A DNA stretch of 11,625 nt, taken from Verrucomicrobiota bacterium (lineage in GTDB: Bacteria > Verrucomicrobiota > Verrucomicrobiia > Verrucomicrobiales > Verrucomicrobiaceae). The stretch spans positions 1 to 11,625 of the forward strand of contig VFKY01000113.1 in the NCBI GenBank assembly GCA_009885275.1, in the 5' to 3' direction. Below the pieces are notes generated by a model, which did not search any database, was not told the DNA's origin, and worked only from the letters and a program-made list of their open reading frames with translations. Shown here in pieces: positions 7,340-11,625 of the stretch (positions are counted from its first letter, which is position 1; every line of letters begins with the position of its first letter). The translations under genes and the position numbers were made by a program.

Positions 7340-9352
7340 ATGCCCTCAGACACCACCATGAACGCAAAGATCCCCTCTGGTCCACTGGCTCAAAAGTGGT
7401 CGAAGCACAAACAGGATTCGAAGCTCATCAACCCCGCTAATAAACGGAAATTCTCCGTGATTGTTGTGGGAAGCGGACTCGCTGGAGCCTCTGCCGCAGC
7501 AAGTCTTTCTGAACTTGGCTACAAAGTGAAATGCTTCTGTTTTCAAGATAGCCCTCGCCGCGCCCATAGCATCGCCGCTCAGGGAGGAATCAATGCCGCA
7601 AAGAACTATCAAAACGATGGCGACTCCGTGTATCGCCTCTTTTATGACACGATCAAGGGTGGCGATTTCCGTGCCCGTGAAGCCAATGTCTATCGTCTCG
7701 CTGAAGTCAGTGCCGCCATCATTGATCAATGCGTGGCTCAAGGCGTGCCTCTTGCCCGTGAATACGGGGGCTTACTCGCCAATCGTTCTTTCGGTGGCGC
7801 TCAGGTCAGTCGCACATTTTATGCACGAGGCCAAACCGGACAACAGTTACTACTCGGTGCCTACTCCGCTTTGAACAAAGAGATCGCTCGTGGCAATGTG
7901 GAAATGTATTCCCGCTCTGAGATGCTCGAACTCGTCATGGTGGACGGCCACGCCAAAGGCATTGTCGTTCGGGACCTCGTGACCGGAAAAGTGAGCAGTC
8001 ATGCGGCTGACACTGTTATTCTTGCCACGGGTGGCTATGGCAATGTGTTCTATCTCTCGACCAATGCCAAAGGCTGCAATGTCACCTCGATCTGGCGCGC
8101 TCATAAGAAAGGTGCCTTGATGGCCAACCCTTGTTACACGCAGATTCACCCCACCTGCATTCCTGTAAGTGGCGACTATCAAAGCAAGCTCACCCTGATG
8201 TCGGAGTCACTGCGGAATGATGGTCGTGTCTGGGTGCCCAAGAAAAAAGAAGATTGCAGCAAACCACCCGGTCAAATTGCTGAAGATGATCGCGACTACT
8301 ATCTTGAGCGAAAATACCCTAGCTTCGGAAACCTCGCACCTCGCGACATTTCCAGTCGTGCCGCCAAGGAAGCGTGCGATGAAGGTCGCGGAGTTGGTCC
8401 CGGTGGACTCGGGGTCTATCTCGATTTTGCAGATGCCATTATACGCTACGGTCACGATCAATCTCCCGGTAAAAGCCTGCCTACTGATGAGCTCCAGCGT
8501 CTCGGTAAAGCCGTGATCAAAGAGAAATACGGCAACCTCTTCGACATGTATGAACGCATCACAGGTGAAAGCGCTTATGAACAGCCGATGCGTATTTTCC
8601 CTGCGGTTCACTACACCATGGGCGGACTCTGGGTGGATTACAATCTCATGAGCAATATCCCAGGACTTCACGTGCTCGGTGAAGCCAACTTCTCGGATCA
8701 CGGTGCCAACCGTCTTGGTGCAAGTGCGTTGATGCAAGGACTTGCTGATGGATACTTTGTTCTTCCCTACACCATTGCCAACTACCTCGCGACCCAGAAG
8801 CCCGGCTCCATCAAGACTGATCACCCTGCTTTCAAGGAGGCCGAAAAGGAAGTGGCGGAACGCACTAAAAAATTCCTCAGCATCAAAGGCAAGCGCACCG
8901 TGGACAGCTTCCATCGTGAACTTGGCCTCCTCATCTGGGATCAGTGCGGCATGGCCCGTACCCGCGAAGGATTACAAAAAGCCCTGAAACGCATTCCCGA
9001 GATTCGCGAAGAATTTTGGACCAACGTCAATGTCTCAGGAACGGGCGAACAGTTGAATCATGAACTCGAAAAAGCGGGCCGCGTTGCCGACTTCATAGAA
9101 TTCGGTGAGCTCATGTGCATTGATGCCCTGCAACGCGAAGAGAGTTGCGGAGGACACTTCCGCACTGAGCACCAATATACCAAGGAGGACGAAGCCGCCA
9201 AACGCGGACAAGCCGGTGAAGCTTTGCGCAATGATGCGGAGTTTGCTTATGTTGCGGCTTGGGAATATACCGGTGACACCGCTAAGCCAGCACTGCATAA
9301 AGAGCCTCTTGAATATGAGGAAATCCACCTAGCGGTAAGAAGTTATGTTTAA
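7340..9352 (+). CDS. sdhA: Succinate dehydrogenase/fumarate reductase flavoprotein subunit
   Basis: This catalytic subunit interconverts succinate and fumarate using covalently bound FAD, linking the TCA cycle to the respiratory chain. In its 670 residues the dinucleotide-binding loop is GSGLAG (44-49) and the flavin attachment site is H76 in [15 protein letters not shown]. Substrate-site signatures are QIHPT (H270), the APRDISSRA segment (R335 and R339), VHYTMGG (H424) and [18 protein letters not shown] with R458. Residues from about 515 form the helical C-terminal domain. There is a polar extension of roughly 37 residues before the FAD fold, so an ATG at 7358 is an equally plausible start. 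The leader is C/T-rich without a Shine-Dalgarno. Its gene follows sdhC by 28 bases, but a 133-base gap with an inverted repeat separates it from sdhB. All catalytic residues expected by analogy with E. coli SdhA appear present. Confidence 0.97.
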   Translation: MPSDTTMNAKIPSGPLAQKWSKHKQDSKLINPANKRKFSVIVVGSGLAGASAAASLSELGYKVKCFCFQDSPRRAHSIAAQGGINAAKNYQNDGDSVYRLFYDTIKGGDFRAREANVYRLAEVSAAIIDQCVAQGVPLAREYGGLLANRSFGGAQVSRTFYARGQTGQQLLLGAYSALNKEIARGNVEMYSRSEMLELVMVDGHAKGIVVRDLVTGKVSSHAADTVILATGGYGNVFYLSTNAKGCNVTSIWRAHKKGALMANPCYTQIHPTCIPVSGDYQSKLTLMSESLRNDGRVWVPKKKEDCSKPPGQIAEDDRDYYLERKYPSFGNLAPRDISSRAAKEACDEGRGVGPGGLGVYLDFADAIIRYGHDQSPGKSLPTDELQRLGKAVIKEKYGNLFDMYERITGESAYEQPMRIFPAVHYTMGGLWVDYNLMSNIPGLHVLGEANFSDHGANRLGASALMQGLADGYFVLPYTIANYLATQKPGSIKTDHPAFKEAEKEVAERTKKFLSIKGKRTVDSFHRELGLLIWDQCGMARTREGLQKALKRIPEIREEFWTNVNVSGTGEQLNHELEKAGRVADFIEFGELMCIDALQREESCGGHFRTEHQYTKEDEAAKRGQAGEALRNDAEFAYVAAWEYTGDTAKPALHKEPLEYEEIHLAVRSYV

Positions 9353-9355
9353 ACA

Positions 9356-9473
9356 AAGTGAAAAGTGTTAAGAGAAAAGTTAAAAGTAAATTTCAATCCC
9401 AGACGCAATTTCTTACTACTTATCCCTAACAACTCTCCCCCACTTTTTACTTATCTTTTTTAACTTTTAACTT
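9356..9473. repeat. Long imperfect inverted repeat between sdhA and sdhB
   Basis: Arms at 9356-9387 and 9442-9473 (32 bases each) are complementary at 25 of 32 positions without gaps, with a 54-base centre. The left arm is built from A-rich words such as AAAAGTTAAAAGT, and the right arm from ACTTTTAACTT. The stem is nearly all A/T with scattered G/C. It occupies most of the 133-base gap inside an otherwise compact operon. It could act in RNA as a processing or partial-termination structure, or be a dispersed repeat; the function is unknown. Confidence 0.6.
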
Positions 9474-9485
9474 CGCCTCTACCCC

Positions 9486-10280
9486 ATGTCTCACTCCCTT
9501 AACCTCCAACTCAAAGTCTGGCGTCAATCCAGTACCAATGCCAAGGGTCACTTCCAAGACATAGTTGCCAAGGACATTCCAGAAACAGCCTCGTTTTTGG
9601 AGATGCTCGACATTGTCAATCAGCGCATCATTACGGAAGGCAGTGATCCCATTGCCTTTGATCACGACTGTCGTGAAGGCATTTGCGGAGCATGCTCTAT
9701 GGTCATCAATGGTAAGCCGCATGGGCCTGAAAAAGCCACGACAGCTTGCCAGCTTCACATGCGGAAATTCAAAGATGGCGACACCATTTGGATTGAACCC
9801 TTCCGCGCTAAAGCATTTCCTGTCATCAAGGATCTTGCCGTTGATCGCAGTGCCTTTGATCGCATCATGCAAGCCGGTGGCTTCATCAGTGTACGCACAG
9901 GTTCAGTACAGGATGCGAACAATCTTCCCATCTCCAAAGAGGCGGCCGATTCAGCCATGGATGCAGCGGAGTGCATTGGTTGTGGAGCCTGTGTTGCTTC
10001 TTGTAAAAACGCTAGTGCCATGCTCTTCGTTTCTGCCAAAGCAGGACAACTCAATTCCCTGCCTCAAGGTCAGCCTGAAAAACATCGCCGTGTTCTTGGC
10101 ATGGTTAAAACGATGGATGAAGCAGGCTTCGGTAATTGCACCAATCAATTCGAGTGTGAAGCTGCCTGCCCCAAGGAGATCAGCGTACGCTGGATCACCA
10201 AACTCAATCGCGACTACGCTCTAGCGACACTTCACGACGCTGTGACTGCTCCCCTGAGCACCGGCGGCGGTGGCGATTGA
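9486..10280 (+). CDS. sdhB: Succinate dehydrogenase/fumarate reductase iron-sulfur subunit
   Basis: This subunit transfers electrons from the FAD of SdhA to the membrane anchor SdhC through three clusters. In 264 residues the [2Fe-2S] ligands are C62, C67, C70 (CREGICGAC) and C88. C163, C166 and C169 (CIGCGAC), together with C228 of ACPKE, fit the [4Fe-4S] cluster, and C173, C218 and C224 fit the [3Fe-4S] cluster. The spacing is canonical and no ligand is missing. The protein ends in a short Gly-rich tail (STGGGGD). The ATG sits after a very pyrimidine-rich leader with no Shine-Dalgarno, 133 bases downstream of sdhA. The gene ends 17 bases from the stop codon of the convergent ATPase gene, with no clear terminator hairpin between them. 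Confidence 0.97.
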   Translation: MSHSLNLQLKVWRQSSTNAKGHFQDIVAKDIPETASFLEMLDIVNQRIITEGSDPIAFDHDCREGICGACSMVINGKPHGPEKATTACQLHMRKFKDGDTIWIEPFRAKAFPVIKDLAVDRSAFDRIMQAGGFISVRTGSVQDANNLPISKEAADSAMDAAECIGCGACVASCKNASAMLFVSAKAGQLNSLPQGQPEKHRRVLGMVKTMDEAGFGNCTNQFECEAACPKEISVRWITKLNRDYALATLHDAVTAPLSTGGGGD

Positions 10281-10297
10281 TTCCGTTAAGCACAGCG

Positions 10298-11545
10298 CTA
10301 CTGTTTTCCACTGATCTTCCATAACGCACTCACTGGCACTGCGTGAAGATTCGGACCGAAGGCCACACTGTTTGGGCCAGTATATAGCAAAATTCCACGG
10401 AGGAACCTCTTCCCGGTTAGCTCCGCAAAATGGCGCAATCCCTTGAAATCATTGGCACTGGGACTAGCGGTTTTTTTGACTTCAATGCCTACCAATCTAC
10501 CTTCGCTATCTTCCATGACGAAATCCACTTCTTGCTGAGTATGGGTGCGAAAATGAAATAGCGACGGCTGAATACTGCTCCAAGTGATTTGTTTTGTCAG
10601 CTCATTAGCCACAAAGTTTTCTAGCACGGCCCCCACCTTCAACTCATCGCCTTGCATTCGTGCGACATTGAGCCCCAGCAGATGACAAAGCAGTCCCGTG
10701 TCTCCCAGCAAAACCTTGGGAGCCTTTACCAGGCGAGTGCCTAAATTTGCACTCCATGCAGGCAATGTACGCAAGAGAAAGGTTGCCTCAAAGAGTGCCC
10801 AATAGCGCTGTAAGGTTGTTTGAGGCATAGCGGCATCACGTGACAAATCAGCGTAATTAAGAACGCCTGTAGCCCGAGATGCCGCGAGCTTTAACAAGCG
10901 CGGAAGTTCACGCAGTCCTGCCACATTCGTCAGCTCACGAACATCACGCCCAAGGATGGTTGTGATATAAGAATCAAACCAAACGCGACGGCGCACCTCA
11001 GTAGCGCGACTGAATGCTTCAGGGAAACCTCCCAAAGCAATACGATTCGAGAGCGAGGTCAAGTCTGCATCTTTGAAGCCCGTTGGTTTAAAATCTTTGC
11101 TGAAACAAGCATCCACAAAAGCATCTTTACGTTCTTCAATTTCACCCTGTGAAAAAGGCCATAGCGTGATCACCTCCATGCGCCCCGCGAGCGATTCTGA
11201 AACTTTAGGCAATACCAAGGCATGAGCCGAACCTGTCAGCAAAAATCGCCCCGGAAGCCTCCGCGAATCTACGCTGCGTTTAATAGAGCGAAATAAATCC
11301 GGCGCGCGTTGCACTTCATCAAGGATGACGCGCTCCGGCAATCCTGAAATGAAACCATCAGGATCACTCAGCGCTGCCTTAAGCACCGCAGCATCATCAA
11401 GGGTAAAATACTCCGCGTTATGCCCTTGATCACGCAGATGCTGCGCCAGTGTCGTTTTGCCGCACTGTCTCGGGCCTTGCACAAATACAACAGGCGTATC
11501 TTGTAAGGCATCAAAGACTTGACGAGTGATATTCCGTTGTTTCAT
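10298..11545 (-). CDS. AAA_14/DUF4143 ATPase with PD-(D/E)XK-like C-terminus
   Basis: This 415-residue protein belongs to the archaeal/bacterial AAA ATPase group with an N-terminal AAA_14 domain and C-terminal DUF4143 region. Walker A is GPRQCGKT (24-31), Walker B VILDEVQ (73-79), and a sensor-1-like strand LLTGSA is at 102-107. A winged-helix-like middle part around 225-260 includes YADLSRDAAMPQTTLQRYWALFE. The C-terminal region has E310 (LENFVANEL), EVDFV (D341) and IEVKK (E355, K357), spaced like a PD-(D/E)XK nuclease core. The family is widespread, often strain-variable, and its biological role is poorly known; nuclease activity is inference. It is a complete, intact gene convergent with sdhB and looks like a standalone insertion into a housekeeping region. 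Three evenly spaced palindromes begin on its start codon, which points to repression of its own transcription or another form of tight control. Confidence 0.93.
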   Translation of the reverse strand: MKQRNITRQVFDALQDTPVVFVQGPRQCGKTTLAQHLRDQGHNAEYFTLDDAAVLKAALSDPDGFISGLPERVILDEVQRAPDLFRSIKRSVDSRRLPGRFLLTGSAHALVLPKVSESLAGRMEVITLWPFSQGEIEERKDAFVDACFSKDFKPTGFKDADLTSLSNRIALGGFPEAFSRATEVRRRVWFDSYITTILGRDVRELTNVAGLRELPRLLKLAASRATGVLNYADLSRDAAMPQTTLQRYWALFEATFLLRTLPAWSANLGTRLVKAPKVLLGDTGLLCHLLGLNVARMQGDELKVGAVLENFVANELTKQITWSSIQPSLFHFRTHTQQEVDFVMEDSEGRLVGIEVKKTASPSANDFKGLRHFAELTGKRFLRGILLYTGPNSVAFGPNLHAVPVSALWKISGKQ

Positions 11546-11610
11546 GGTTGATATTCAACCATATTTTGGGTGAATATCAACCACTAACTGGGTGATTTTC
11601 AACCACTAAA
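11544..11610. promoter_or_regulatory. Triple 17-bp palindrome array, probable operator
   Basis: Three copies of TGGKTGA-N3-TCAACCA occur at 11545-11561, 11567-11583 and 11589-11605, each starting exactly 22 bp after the previous one. The copy nearest the gene is a perfect palindrome (extended arms ATGGTTGA and TCAACCAT, 11544-11562). The other two differ from perfect symmetry by one base (G for T at the fourth position). The tails after copies 2 and 3 are also alike (CTAAC and CTAAA). The first copy overlaps the ATG of the minus-strand ATPase gene, so a bound protein would block transcription or initiation. The array may be incomplete, because the window ends 15 bases later. Operator function is inferred. 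Confidence 0.65.
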
Positions 11611-11625
11611 GACCAATGCTACCAC

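Noticed and set aside
8207..8914. Long antisense frame (235 codons) inside sdhA
   Set aside because: It lies wholly opposite a strongly conserved flavoprotein gene; the frame is a by-product of sdhA codon use.
11545..11605. Short CRISPR-like array
   Set aside because: The spacing is a constant 22 bp with only about 5 bases between units, each unit is a palindrome, and there are no spacers or cas genes.

Overview
This window looks like a bacterial chromosome fragment, most likely from the Verrucomicrobia or another PVC-group lineage. The clues are a three-subunit sdhC-sdhA-sdhB set with a five-helix diheme-type SdhC and no sdhD, start codons that mostly lack a Shine-Dalgarno sequence, and a palindromic intergenic repeat at the left edge of a type I associate with PVC genomes. 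The phylum call is inference and cannot be proved from the sequence alone.

Layout, left to right. Bases 1-353 hold no convincing gene; they contain two hairpin palindromes and otherwise unassigned sequence. Next come two tandem, distantly similar polytopic membrane proteins of unknown function (354-1169 and 1191-1913) and a small two-helix membrane protein (2022-2375). The last codons of the small gene form a strong terminator-like hairpin. It converges on a minus-strand RsmB/NOP-family RNA m5C methyltransferase (2377-3666, GTG start). A 152-base divergent spacer separates this from serS (seryl-tRNA synthetase, 3819-5090), whose end overlaps the probable start of tilS (tRNA-Ile lysidine synthetase, to 6114). 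A Dabb-domain small protein (6203-6511) follows, then the succinate dehydrogenase/fumarate reductase genes sdhC (6610-7311), sdhA (7340-9352) and sdhB (9486-10280). The window closes with a minus-strand AAA ATPase of the AAA_14/DUF4143 type (10298-11545), convergent with sdhB.

Functionally, the central block is translation and RNA modification: an rRNA methyltransferase-like enzyme, charging of tRNA-Ser, and decoding of AUA by lysidine-modified tRNA-Ile. The right block is membrane respiration: SdhA oxidises succinate with FAD, SdhB carries electrons through three iron-sulfur clusters, and SdhC anchors the complex and passes electrons to quinone.

The most notable unexplained signal is at the right edge. 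Three copies of a 17-bp palindrome, spaced exactly 22 bp apart, begin on the start codon of the ATPase gene and extend upstream, an arrangement expected of a cooperative operator. A second structural oddity is a pair of 32-base inverted arms rich in AAGTTAAAAGT-like sequence between sdhA and sdhB. I found no CRISPR array, tRNA, rRNA, insertion sequence or recognisable defence system, and most of the window is ordinary housekeeping sequence.
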